45,617 nt of DNA. Origin: M3007 sp964539805. GTDB lineage: Bacteria > Bacteroidota > Bacteroidia > Chitinophagales > Saprospiraceae. The DNA lies in NCBI GenBank assembly GCA_964539805.1, contig CAZIKN010000037.1, positions 1 through 45,617 on the forward strand, written 5' to 3'. Shown here in pieces: positions 1-10,100 of the stretch (the stretch's first letter is position 1; each line of letters begins with the position of its first letter). The notes under the pieces are model-generated. The model did not search any database and was not told the DNA's origin. It saw only the letters and a program-made list of their open reading frames with translations. The position numbers and the translations under genes are program-made.

Positions 1-2
1 AG

Positions 3-3000
3 GCCATAAAGAGGGTGCACCGCTTCAGGCTGGCGGCCAAATGGGCCAGAAGGGGGCAGCCCGTCCAACTGTCCCACATCCACCTTGGCCTGAGGGCGTT
101 AGCCGATGCCATAGCCACACTGACTGGCGTTAGCGCCCCGGAAGCGCTGATCCAATACTATCCTGATAGGGATGATGCCGGGCACGATGCCATGGGAAGT
201 GCCTGGCTGCGCACTGCACGGGTAGTGGCCATTGCGGATGAGCCTGACAACAACCGCTTTCTCATCCGGGATGAAGCCCACCCGGAACACACTACTTATC
301 TGTGTTATGGCCTGCCTGAGCGCAACGAAAACTTTATGCCCACCATTCAACTGATCCGCAAGGTATTTGGGTTTCCAGTTACGCTTAACCTGTTGGATGT
401 GAGTGTGGACACCGAAGGTTTTTATCTGCCAAGGGCAATAGTGGTAGAACCGGACTACCTCATGGATGTATCTGCCATTTCAGAATGCTTTAGGGATACC
501 GGGCCGGATCCCTATACTTTTTTGGTTAAAAAATTTATCCCTTATGAGGTCACGGATCCCCAATTGATCGGAAATATTGCCAACTTCTTTTTGGATCGCT
601 TATTGAACGATCCGGAAGCCGTTTGGATGGATACTTTCCGGGAAACCTTCCAACTTTATCCCTTCGCCTTTGCGCCGATGAGCGATGCTCAGGTAAAAGA
701 CATTTCGGGAAAAGCGCAAAAACATTTTCTGACCATAAAAAATATGGCCGCCCCAAAAGGCGGGCTTGAAAAAGAGGGCATTGAGCGGGAAGACTGCTTT
801 CTGGAGCCTGCTTTTTTTTCAGAACAATATGGCCTGCAAGGGCGCCTCGACCTCCTTTACCACACCGCAGAAAAAGCGGCTATTGTGGAATTAAAAAGCG
901 GAACTCCCTATAAACCAAATAGTTATGGCATTTCAAGAAGCCACTTTACCCAAACCCTTTTATATGACCTGTTGGTGCGCTCCGTATTTGGTCAACACAG
1001 TGATCCGGTAAAATTCATCCTTTATTCCGGCGCTGATGTCAATCCCTTGCGATTCGCACCCACCATAGCCCCCGAACAATGGGAAGCCCTTCAGGTACGC
1101 AACCAATTGGTAGCCATAGAACGTTTATTGACCAAGATAAAGCCCGGCGATGTAAATGTCCCGGTCTTTGCCAAATTACGCGCCACCGGAAATGCCCCGA
1201 GTTTTATTGAACGAGACTTTGCCCGCTTTGAAACGGCCTACATCCAACTCTCCGAATTAGAAAAAAAGTATTTCAATGCTTACACTGGTTTCATAGCTCG
1301 CGAACACTGGCTGGCGCGCATTGGAGAAGAAGGCAGCGATCAATCCTACGGACATGCAGCACTCTGGCGTTCGTCCTTACAGGACAAATTGCTCAATTTC
1401 AATATTTTAAGTCATCTTGAAATTGCCGAAAACCGAGCCAATCAAGCTGATCCTGTTATTGTTTTTCAAAAAACAGCCCAAACGCACCCTTTGGCAAACT
1501 TCCGCGTGGGCGATATTGCCGTGCTTTATCCGGCCTTAGATGAACAAGATACCGTATTGCAACATCAGGTGATCAAATGTACCATTATCGAACTGACACC
1601 GCATCGCGTCACGGTACAGCTCCGCTTTCGACAGCACAACCTGCGCCCTTTTGAAGCCGAGGGGCTCTGGTGCCTTGAGCCTGACCTCATGGATACCAGC
1701 TTTGCGGCCATGTACAGGGGGCTTTTAGAGTGGGCAGAGTCCAAAAAAAGGTCCGTAATCCTACCTTTTGGGGGCATTCTGCCGCTCCAATCAACAAGAA
1801 ATGAGCATCCAGAACAGGATGAACGCTTAGATGAGGGATATAAATTGGCCCGCGAAACAACTTCTGCGCAAAAATGGCAATACTTGAAAGATTTCGCCCG
1901 TACGCATCGGAAATTTCCAACAAATGCAGAAAATGTCATGTGGCAATTGCTTCGGGGTGATCAATTTATGAACTGCTCATTTAGGCGACAGCATGCCATT
2001 GACGATTTTATTGTTGATTTCATTTGCCTCCAACACGGCCTGATTATAGAAGTAGATGGAGATCACTCCCACCAATTGGAATATGATGAAGCACGCACTG
2101 CTATCCTGCGATCAAAAGGATATGAAGTCATTCGGTTTTCAAATGAACTCGTATTGCATCAATTGGATGCAGTGAAAAGACAATTAGCCGAGGCAATTCG
2201 GAGGCGGATGTTCGACCCCACCCCCGTCCCCTCCCCGGTAGGGAGGGGTGACACTCCGCCCTTGAGTTTGATGGATAAGGTATCGAATCAAATTGAGTCT
2301 CCCCTCACTACTACCTCATCCCCCTTACCCCTCAAGGAATCCACTACGTCACCCCTCCCTACAGGAGAGGGGCAGGGGGTGGGGTCGAAAAACGCAAACA
2401 AAGACAACACTCCGCCCTCAAAACTGATGGATAACGCATCGAAAGGCATTCATCAAACACATACCGCTACCTCATCCCCCTTACCCCACAATGAATCCAC
2501 TACGTCACCCCTCCCTACAGGGGAGGGGCAGGGGGTGGGGTTAATCTGGGATCCGCCCGGCACCGCATCGGAAGCCAATCACAAACTTGTTGACGAAACC
2601 CACACAACAATTTCATCCCCCTTACCCCACAATGAATCCACCACGTCACCCCTCCCTACAGGGGAGGGGCAGGGGGTGGGGTTAATCTGGGGCCCCCCCG
2701 GCACCGGCAAAACAAGCGTTCTCTTGCGCGACATGGTAGCCCGCATGCTCCATGATACCGAAGACAACCTGCTATTATTGGCTTACACCAACAAGGCGGT
2801 AGATGAAATTTGTGAGGCGCTGGATAGTATTGGCAATGATATCAGAAGCCAGTACTTGCGTATCGGCAGCAGGTTTTCTTGTGCGGAGCGCTTTCAGGAG
2901 CAATTGGTCAGCGCTAAAATTGCTCCTGCCAAAAACAGAACCGAACTCCGACAGGTTCTGGAGCAGCATCGAATTTTTGTGAGTACACTGGCTTCTTTCG

Positions 3001-3944
3001 GAAGCAATGAGGGCCTTTTAAAACTAAAAAAATTACATCGCCTCATTGTGGATGAAGCGTCACAAATACTTGAACCTCAAATTATTGGACTCCTCACACG
3101 CTTTGAACACTACACCCTCATCGGAGACCACCGGCAATTGCCCGCCGTAACGGTACAACGAATGGAAAGCACCCAAATCAATGACCCCGATCTGCTGAGT
3201 ATTGGCCTTACGGATTTAAGAGATTCCTATTTCGAGCGCATGTACCGCACTTCTCAAGAAAATGGCGTTCGCGAACATTTCATGCGTTTGGATCGCCAAG
3301 GGCGAATGCACTCGGACATCATGGATTTTCCGAACCGTTATTTTTACGATGGCCATTTGCGGACTATTGCGCCCGATGGCCCTGATTTTATTCATCATCA
3401 TCAGGTACGCGCACTGAATTATCTGCCCAGCGGCGATGATTTTTACCTTGAGCAGCTGCTCACAAAGAAGCGTGTTGTTTTTTTGCCCACTGAGCGTGAT
3501 GAAAATTTGCTCCCGGGGCAAAAAACCAATAAGTTGGAGGCTGCATTGGCAGCGCGCATCGTATTGTTTTTCAAAAAACTATACACAGTAAACAATTTGA
3601 AATGGGATGCCGTGAAAACCCTTGGCATCATCACGCCCTGGCGTGCGCAAATTGCCCAAATAAGGGCCTCTTTGAGCGAGGCGGGTATAAATCCGGATGA
3701 CATAACAGTGGATACCGTAGAACGCTACCAAGGGGGCGCAAGAGAAATCATCATCATCAGCACCTGTGTTAACCACGAAACCCAACTCAGCAGCCTCGTC
3801 AACCTTAGCCATGAAGGTATTGACCGAAAACTTAATGTTGCCCTCACGCGCGCCCGTGAGCACCTGATTATGTTAGGAAACCGCACCATTTTACAACAAA
3901 ATGAACTTTATGCGGCGTTTATGGAAAGATATGAGGCTCCGTAA
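3..3944 (+). CDS. Dna2-like PD-(D/E)XK nuclease / SF1 helicase with in-frame DUF559 insertion (5' partial)
   Basis: The frame is open to the left edge, so the true start lies outside; a GTG at 15 is only the first possible start codon in view, and residue numbers here count from it. An N-terminal RecB-like nuclease site is visible (GRLDLL with D279, then VELKSG with E292-x-K294). The helicase core has Walker A GPPGTGKT (893-900), a DEAS Walker B (1013-1016), LIGDHRQLPAV (motif III), TVERYQGG (motif V) and LNVALTRARE (motif VI), all typical of UPF1/Dna2-type superfamily 1 helicases. The family joins nuclease to helicase to process DNA ends; a cytoplasmic DNA-repair or defence role is inferred. 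Unusually, between about residue 613 and Walker A lie a complete DUF559 endonuclease domain and about 160 residues of repeat-encoded linker, with no stop or frameshift. All helicase motifs remain intact, so the protein may still work. Confidence 0.85.
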   Translation, partial: AIKRVHRFRLAAKWARRGQPVQLSHIHLGLRALADAIATLTGVSAPEALIQYYPDRDDAGHDAMGSAWLRTARVVAIADEPDNNRFLIRDEAHPEHTTYLCYGLPERNENFMPTIQLIRKVFGFPVTLNLLDVSVDTEGFYLPRAIVVEPDYLMDVSAISECFRDTGPDPYTFLVKKFIPYEVTDPQLIGNIANFFLDRLLNDPEAVWMDTFRETFQLYPFAFAPMSDAQVKDISGKAQKHFLTIKNMAAPKGGLEKEGIEREDCFLEPAFFSEQYGLQGRLDLLYHTAEKAAIVELKSGTPYKPNSYGISRSHFTQTLLYDLLVRSVFGQHSDPVKFILYSGADVNPLRFAPTIAPEQWEALQVRNQLVAIERLLTKIKPGDVNVPVFAKLRATGNAPSFIERDFARFETAYIQLSELEKKYFNAYTGFIAREHWLARIGEEGSDQSYGHAALWRSSLQDKLLNFNILSHLEIAENRANQADPVIVFQKTAQTHPLANFRVGDIAVLYPALDEQDTVLQHQVIKCTIIELTPHRVTVQLRFRQHNLRPFEAEGLWCLEPDLMDTSFAAMYRGLLEWAESKKRSVILPFGGILPLQSTRNEHPEQDERLDEGYKLARETTSAQKWQYLKDFARTHRKFPTNAENVMWQLLRGDQFMNCSFRRQHAIDDFIVDFICLQHGLIIEVDGDHSHQLEYDEARTAILRSKGYEVIRFSNELVLHQLDAVKRQLAEAIRRRMFDPTPVPSPVGRGDTPPLSLMDKVSNQIESPLTTTSSPLPLKESTTSPLPTGEGQGVGSKNANKDNTPPSKLMDNASKGIHQTHTATSSPLPHNESTTSPLPTGEGQGVGLIWDPPGTASEANHKLVDETHTTISSPLPHNESTTSPLPTGEGQGVGLIWGPPGTGKTSVLLRDMVARMLHDTEDNLLLLAYTNKAVDEICEALDSIGNDIRSQYLRIGSRFSCAERFQEQLVSAKIAPAKNRTELRQVLEQHRIFVSTLASFGSNEGLLKLKKLHRLIVDEASQILEPQIIGLLTRFEHYTLIGDHRQLPAVTVQRMESTQINDPDLLSIGLTDLRDSYFERMYRTSQENGVREHFMRLDRQGRMHSDIMDFPNRYFYDGHLRTIAPDGPDFIHHHQVRALNYLPSGDDFYLEQLLTKKRVVFLPTERDENLLPGQKTNKLEAALAARIVLFFKKLYTVNNLKWDAVKTLGIITPWRAQIAQIRASLSEAGINPDDITVDTVERYQGGAREIIIISTCVNHETQLSSLVNLSHEGIDRKLNVALTRAREHLIMLGNRTILQQNELYAAFMERYEAP
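1851..2210 (+). other. DUF559 (Vsr-like) endonuclease domain embedded in the helicase gene
   Basis: Residues about 613-732 of the helicase frame match the DUF559 pattern: a helix with FPTNAENVMWQLLR, then FRRQHAIDDFIVDFIC, then LIIEVDGDHSHQ (E679, D681) and GYEVIRFSNELVL. DUF559 proteins are usually separate proteins of about 120 residues belonging to the Vsr/PD-(D/E)XK group, so this is a whole domain and not a fragment. It has no place in Dna2-like helicases as I know them. It sits immediately upstream of the palindromic repeats, in the same frame. It could be an inserted endonuclease gene that lost its own start and stop. Whether it is active is not shown. Confidence 0.8.
2211..2389 (+). 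repeat. Fold-back element with terminal inverted repeats inside the helicase gene
   Basis: The left end (2211-2251) begins TTCGACCCCACCCCC and ends GGGAGGGGTGAC. The right end (2349-2389) begins GTCACCCCTCCC and ends GGGGGTGGGGTCGAA. The two ends are near-perfect reverse complements about 41 bp long, and each also contains a smaller CCCTCCC/GGGAGGG hairpin. The segment lies directly after the DUF559 coding region and keeps the reading frame. This is the structure of a small palindromic or MITE-like element. Confidence 0.75.
2316..2708 (+). repeat. Three in-frame direct repeats encoding SPLPTGEGQGVG
   Basis: Copies start at 2316, 2472 and 2613, spaced 156 and 141 bp (both multiples of three). 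Each has a TCATCCCCCTTACCCC start, a GTCACCCCTCCC / GGGGAGGGG palindrome and a GGGGGTGGGG end, and is translated as SSPLP..ESTTSPLPTGEGQGVG. Spacers after 2252 and after 2410 are also related (ACTCCGCCC followed by a TGATGGATAA-containing stretch). Copies 2 and 3 are both followed by TTAATCTGGG and a P-loop-like GCCCGGCACCG sequence, so the last duplication included host helicase DNA. Confidence 0.85.
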
Positions 3945-4054
3945 AAACTTGGCCGCTCCCTTTTCCACCCCAAAAGGTAAAAATGTCCCTGCTTTTTTTG
4001 ATCTGAAACCATTGGCTAAGTTTTCGTCCATTTTTTTATTTTTTTATCCTTCTT

Positions 4055-4076
4055 AAATGCAAAAAATGTTGCATTT
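4055..4076 (+). terminator. Small dyad downstream of the helicase gene, possible terminator
   Basis: AAATGCAA and TTGCATTT form a perfect 8-bp inverted repeat with a 6-nt loop in the AT-rich gap 3945-4189, which holds no gene. A few T residues follow. It could end helicase transcription or be a binding site for the next gene; the stem is AT-rich and weak. Confidence 0.3.
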
Positions 4077-4189
4077 TTGCTGCCAATCTTGCCCCGATAA
4101 TTTTTAATCCCTGTGTATCCCCGCAAATTACAGTCTGTGATCTTCTAATCCGTCCATATCCGTTCACCTTATTAAATTATTTTTTGCTG

Positions 4190-7100
4190 ATGAAAGCACT
4201 TTTTATCCACATCTTCATTTGCATTCTTTTTCCATTGCTGTCTCATGCTCAAACACAGGACAGCCTGAAAACCAATGCTTTACAATACAACACATTTGCT
4301 CCCGGCATGGTAACGCCACAATGGCGGACGGATGATCCGGGGCGGGCCATAGTCCCCGTATTCCACAGCGAAGCCGATGCGGCAGGGCGCTGCGACGGCA
4401 TTGGCACCCTTCAATGTGGCGGCATTGTGCAGGGCAATACCGCCATTGCCTCCAACCTGTTTGCTAAAGCCGATTACAGTTGCATCAGCACTACTGATCC
4501 CTTTGATGGGCCTGACCAGGCTTATAAAGTCATTGTAAACACCAAATCAAGCATCCAGTTTGTCCTCGAAATACTGACTACAAGCATTGACCTTGACCTT
4601 ATTTTGCTCAAGACCTGTACGACCTCAGGCACAGGTTCGGTGTGTGTCGGGGCATCCATTGAAAGCAATACAGCAACGGGTGTAAACAAAGAAATTTTAG
4701 ACCTTAATTTGGATCCCGGCACCTACCTGCTTATTGTGGATGGCTGGAAACAAGGTCAACAGGGGGAATACAAAGTATCCATGAGTTGCAGTTGCACCTG
4801 TATAGAGCCTGCGAACGATATGCCAACGGGTGACAAGGTGCATTGTGATGATTTTAGAAATTATAACCTCAATAAACTCGCTGCCCAATCCAGCCGCTGG
4901 CAATTGTTCAATCCATCTAACTCGAACAACTTAGATGGAAACGTACTATTGGACGGCAACAACAAATATGCCCGCATCAATGATGGCAACGCCAATTCCT
5001 ATGCTGACGTGGTATACCGCATTGGAAATGGAGATGCCACTACGGGGCGTTATCGGGCATCTTGGCGTATGCGCGTAGCGGCCAGCCGCGGTGGATATTT
5101 CAACATCTTGCACCAACTGCCCAACGCCTTCGGGAATGGCTTTTCGCTTGCCTATGAAGCCTTTTTTAATACTAACGGCACAGGCAACCTGATTTACTAC
5201 ACCGATACCGGCCTTAAAAAGGAAATCCCCTTCTTTTACCCCAACAACCAATGGTGCAATGTGGTCAATATCATTGATATGGATACCGACATTGCCGAAC
5301 TTTGGATCAATGATGTCTTTGTAGGTTCCTGGAAATTCAGTTACGCCAGCGGGCCTGCTACCGGTAATACGCCCTTTAAAAAACTCGCGGCCATTGATTT
5401 TTGGGCCACCACCACGCCTTCGAATACCATACAGGACTATTGTATTGATGATCTATGTATCTGGAAAAACATCCCTAATTGCAATGGACAGGGTGCGGAT
5501 AAGGTTTGTATAGAAAACAATACAAAAAGCAGCGAGGCAAGTGCTCGTTGTAAACTATATACATCAGATGAATGGGAAGACTGCCTGACCGTATGCGACT
5601 ATGGTGGCACCTTTATCAACAGAGGAATTACTTATACCGGTAAGTTGGACATTTCTGATGAGGCGCCAGGGTTCATTCGTCGTGATCCATGTGTCGATAG
5701 TGTATACAAACGTAATGTCCCCTCTAATCTCTATGCGGATGTGTTCGTTTTTAACAAACAGGACAAAATTGCCATGAATGTAAATTTTGTTGCTCCGTCA
5801 CCAGACCACCATCTGCTTGTCTTTGCCTGCAATACCCGTCCGGCCGGTACGTGCATCTATGGCCAAAAATGCCTCTCCAAAAAAGGCAATTATTATTTGC
5901 CCCTCACTTGCGACAGTATTTACTATATCGTTATCGTAGGCCCGCTTTCACCGACCAAAAGTTATCAGTTTAACATCATCCCCAATGGCCCTTGCGGCTC
6001 TGGATTTACGGACATCACAACCCCCTGTGAAGACAATTTTGTTTCGGAAACCAGGGTGTTTGCTGGCCAAACGACCAATACCAGTAATTTGCTCAACAAA
6101 ACCAACAGTTACTTTACCAAATACGCAGGTACAAGAACATATAATGGAAATGAACGCATATACCGCCTGCCGCTACGCAATCAGGCACAGGTAGAATTTA
6201 CACTGGTGGAAAAGAGCGGCAGAAAAATGGGCCTTTTCCTGTTCAATAACCTGTGTGGCGTGAACATGGATTTTTTTAGGGAAAAAGCCGCTACAAGTGA
6301 CACCATCCGGTTCACCCGTTTTTTGCAGCCCAATGACTATTATTTGGTGGTGGATAGTGACAACTCAGGTAATAGTAACTTTGACCTGACCATCAAATGC
6401 TTAGGTACCGTAAAGAACCTGTATTTCATCAATGAAAAAGTAGAGGATTGTGGCTCTTTCACTGGCAATGACCCTATTGTCAAAAAAGGATTCATTGGCG
6501 ATGGCGAATATTGCGGCTGTAAGGGCACCAAACTGCTTTCGTCCCATAGTGTTACATTCAATACGGGGCAATCCGGGCTCAAATTGTCTGCAAATGACCG
6601 CATTCAGTTCCTGATCCGCGACCCCAAGACAGGGGATTTTGACGGCACCAGCCATTTGTCAGAATATGTAATAGATAGCCCAAGGAAAATGACCATTAGA
6701 GAAGACGACCCCACGGATTCAACCCAATGCTCCTATATGCTTGGAGATACCTTTTATGTGCGCATCTACAACAAAGATTCAGGCAATCAGGGCTGGAAAT
6801 TTGTACGCCCGGACTATCAGGAAATTTCTCCTCAAGGCCCCAACGCTAAAGATACTTTTCAAATAGCCGGAACAAGCATCATCACGCGGCTGAATCTGTT
6901 TGATTCCATTTCCAATGTTGTGTTCACTACAGAAGAGCCAGGGCTTTATCCCAGGCCGGATGCCCAAAATACCTCTTTTTATTTTAAAGCCAATCAAAAA
7001 TGGAAAACCCAGATCACCTCGGAAAGCAGTTGGCCCATAAGCCTTAATGAATCTGAAACCAACAATGAAGACGGAAGCGGAGCCAATTCAAGGATTCTTA

Positions 7101-10100
7101 CTGTATCCTTTACCACCAATCCTGACCCCAAGCCGCGTAAGGCAATCATCAAATTCATATCCAAAACGCGACCCAAGCTCATCTATCACTACATGCCGGT
7201 GGTACAGCAGGCCAACTGTAATTTTACGCCAACGGCCACGGTGTCCTTGAGCAGAAGTGGCGTATGCAGGGGCGATACGCTTAAAATAAGTGCCACGGTA
7301 AAAGATCAACAAACCGGCAAAGACATTTCGGATGCTTTTTCATACAAATGGAACAATAGCCGAACGGATCGGGTCTTTATTGATACCGCAATAACCGGCT
7401 CAAGCAAGTTGTACACCGTGACTGTCACCAGTCGCTACTGTGTAGATATTGCACCCCAAACAAGTCAAAAAACACTGGTTATCAATAATTTACCTGTTAA
7501 CCCATCCAAAAATGCAAACACCGATGCCAGCATCTGCCCCAATACAAAACCGACACTTACCGCACAGAACAACGACAATGCCAGCTTGGTGGATATTGAA
7601 TGGTACCGAGATACCTTTGCCACACAGTTTATCGGCACTGGCAGCTCCATTCCAGGCCCCGATGTACTTACGGTGCCGGGTCAATACAAGTACTATTATC
7701 GTGCGGTGTACAAAAGCGGCAGCCCTCGCTGCGCCAGCAAAACATTCCCGGCCAAAATCACCGTTCGTAATCCGCCCATTATAGCTGTCAAAAACAAGCA
7801 ATGCGAGCCCTCGTTGCTGAGCTATCGTTTTGATGGCACCACATCAGCAGGCAGTGCGGTAAGCGTGATTACGGGCACTGGCACGGTTTCACCCGTTGTC
7901 AATGGCAATTTTAGCATTACAGGCATTCCCAAAAGCACCAACATCACGTTCCGCGTCACAGATGTCAATGGCTGTACCGCTACAGAAAATGTAGTCGGCC
8001 TGGCTTGTGAATGCCCTACCCCACCCGCTCCTACGCCCAATGCCGTGACACCAGTATGTGAAGGCAGCCCTTTGCCCCTTCTGTCGGTCACCGTTGATCA
8101 AAGCAAATACACGGTAAACTGGTATGAAGCCCCAACCGGAGGCCCCATAAAGGCCCCCAACACCCTGAGTTTTCAGCCAACGGAATTAAAAACCTATTAT
8201 GCCGAGACACAGGATAAGTTGGCCACGCAGTGCGTCAGTGCATCACGCACGGAAATGATTATCCCGATCAAGCCCCGCCCGACCCTGCAAATTCAGTCCG
8301 TGACCTGTGACGATGACCGCGATCATTATACCGTACAAATCAAGACAGAGCCTGGCATAATCATCACACGAACTCCTGCCCTTGGCCTACTCAATGCATT
8401 GGGCAATGGCAATTTTAGCCTCTCAACGGTGCCCGAGGGCAGCAATGTGAAAATCACAGCCACCAACACAGCCAACTCCTGCTCACGGGACAGCCTCGTG
8501 GTTTCGCCCGAATGCGGATGCCCCTTCATTCCCTTGCCCGGTGGCCCTACGCAGCGCTCCATCTGTGAAAATGACTTTTTGGAGCCTTTGCAGGTCAGTG
8601 TTCTCACAAATGAAACAGCGGACTGGTTCAAGGAAAATGGCGATACCTTGTTGATTAACAGCAACATACTCAATATTTCCACAGGAGGAGAATACTTTGT
8701 ACAGGCCAGAAACACCAAGAGCAACTGTACGAGCGAACGGAAAAAAATCACTGTTACCATTAACCCAAGACCCCGAATCAGCCTAAGTGCACCCCAGTGC
8801 GCGCCCGATTTATTGAGTTGGAGCCTGGAGTTTTCAGCCCCTGACGGCGGCACGCCAAGCCAACCCTCTCCCGGCGGCAACCTGTTCTCCGGTGCAAACA
8901 ACAGCTATAGCATTACCAGTATCCCGAGTGGCCAAACGGTCAGTTTCTCTGTAACCAATACCGCGACCAGCTGCAAAAGGGACACCACCGTAAATGCTCC
9001 AGTCTGCACCTGCGCCTCCCTGCCGCCTTTAGCCGCACCGGGTTTTGTGAAAAATGAAGTGTATTGTCAAAATGACACCATACCAACGCTTAAGGTTAAT
9101 GTGCAACCCGGCGAAACGGGCGATTGGTACAACACCCAAAACGAATTAGTGCACAGTGGCGCAGAATATGAAGATGCCCTCAAAGGCACTTACCGCGTTT
9201 TTAGGCGCAATTTGACCAATAATTGCGTCAGTAGTGGGTTTGTAACGGTAACACTCACGGAAAATCCACTCCCTTCCCTGGAAGTAACAGATAGTAAATG
9301 TGCCGCCGACCTGCAAACCTGGGAAATAAGCCTTAACTCCAATGCAGATAACATTACCCCGGATGCAGGTATAAAATCAGGTACCAAGCCTAATTACAAG
9401 GTCACGGGAATACCTAAAGATAAAAATGTGGAAATTTTGGCCACCAATGCCCTTACCGGCTGCGTGAACAAACAAACATTTGAAGCCAAAAAATGTGATT
9501 GTGAAGCTTTGGGCCTGATTCTCGCGCCCACCACAACGCAGGCCAACCCCTTGTCCATTTGCAGTGATGAGGATCTGCCAATATTGATTGTTGCCGTAAA
9601 ATCAGGAGAAACGGCTATATGGTATGACTCCTTAGGCAAGGTATTGGCCCTTGATACGGTGAGGTATATGCCAGAAGCCGCAGGTTTGTTTTTTGTGGAA
9701 GCCAAAAACAAAGCCAATGGTTGTAAAAGCAACACCCGCCTCTCCTTCCGATTAAGGATCAATCCGGCACCTGTTTTCTCCATCGCGGATACGGTGTGCA
9801 ATGCCGCTTTGGACAAATACAACCTGAAAATAAAAAGCAGCATTCCGCCAACCATTTCCCCCAATTTCACCCGCATCAACAACGGCGACGGCACCTTTAG
9901 TTTTGTCAATGTACCGCTCGGGCAATTGGTTAAGGTAAATGTGCGGGTGGTATCCACAGGCTGCGATACAGAATTGCAATTCCAGAAAAACGAATGTGCC
10001 TGCCCGAATTTGCCTGCTCCAGGCAACCCAATTGGGGCCACGATATGCAAGGGCGCAGCCATACCTTTACTTGAAGTAAGCGTGAGCGACCCCTTAACCC

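Noticed and set aside
1851..2690. True intein in the helicase
   Set aside because: No Cys/Ser at the left edge, no HN plus Cys/Ser/Thr at the right edge, and no Hint domain motifs.
2211..2710. CRISPR-like array (regularly spaced palindromic repeats)
   Set aside because: Only three to four degenerate units, spacers are themselves related, everything is in one coding frame, and no cas gene is nearby.
8326..8901. 191-residue antisense frame under the giant surface protein
   Set aside because: Shadow frame with repetitive low-information sequence, no recognisable motif, fully inside a strongly supported gene.
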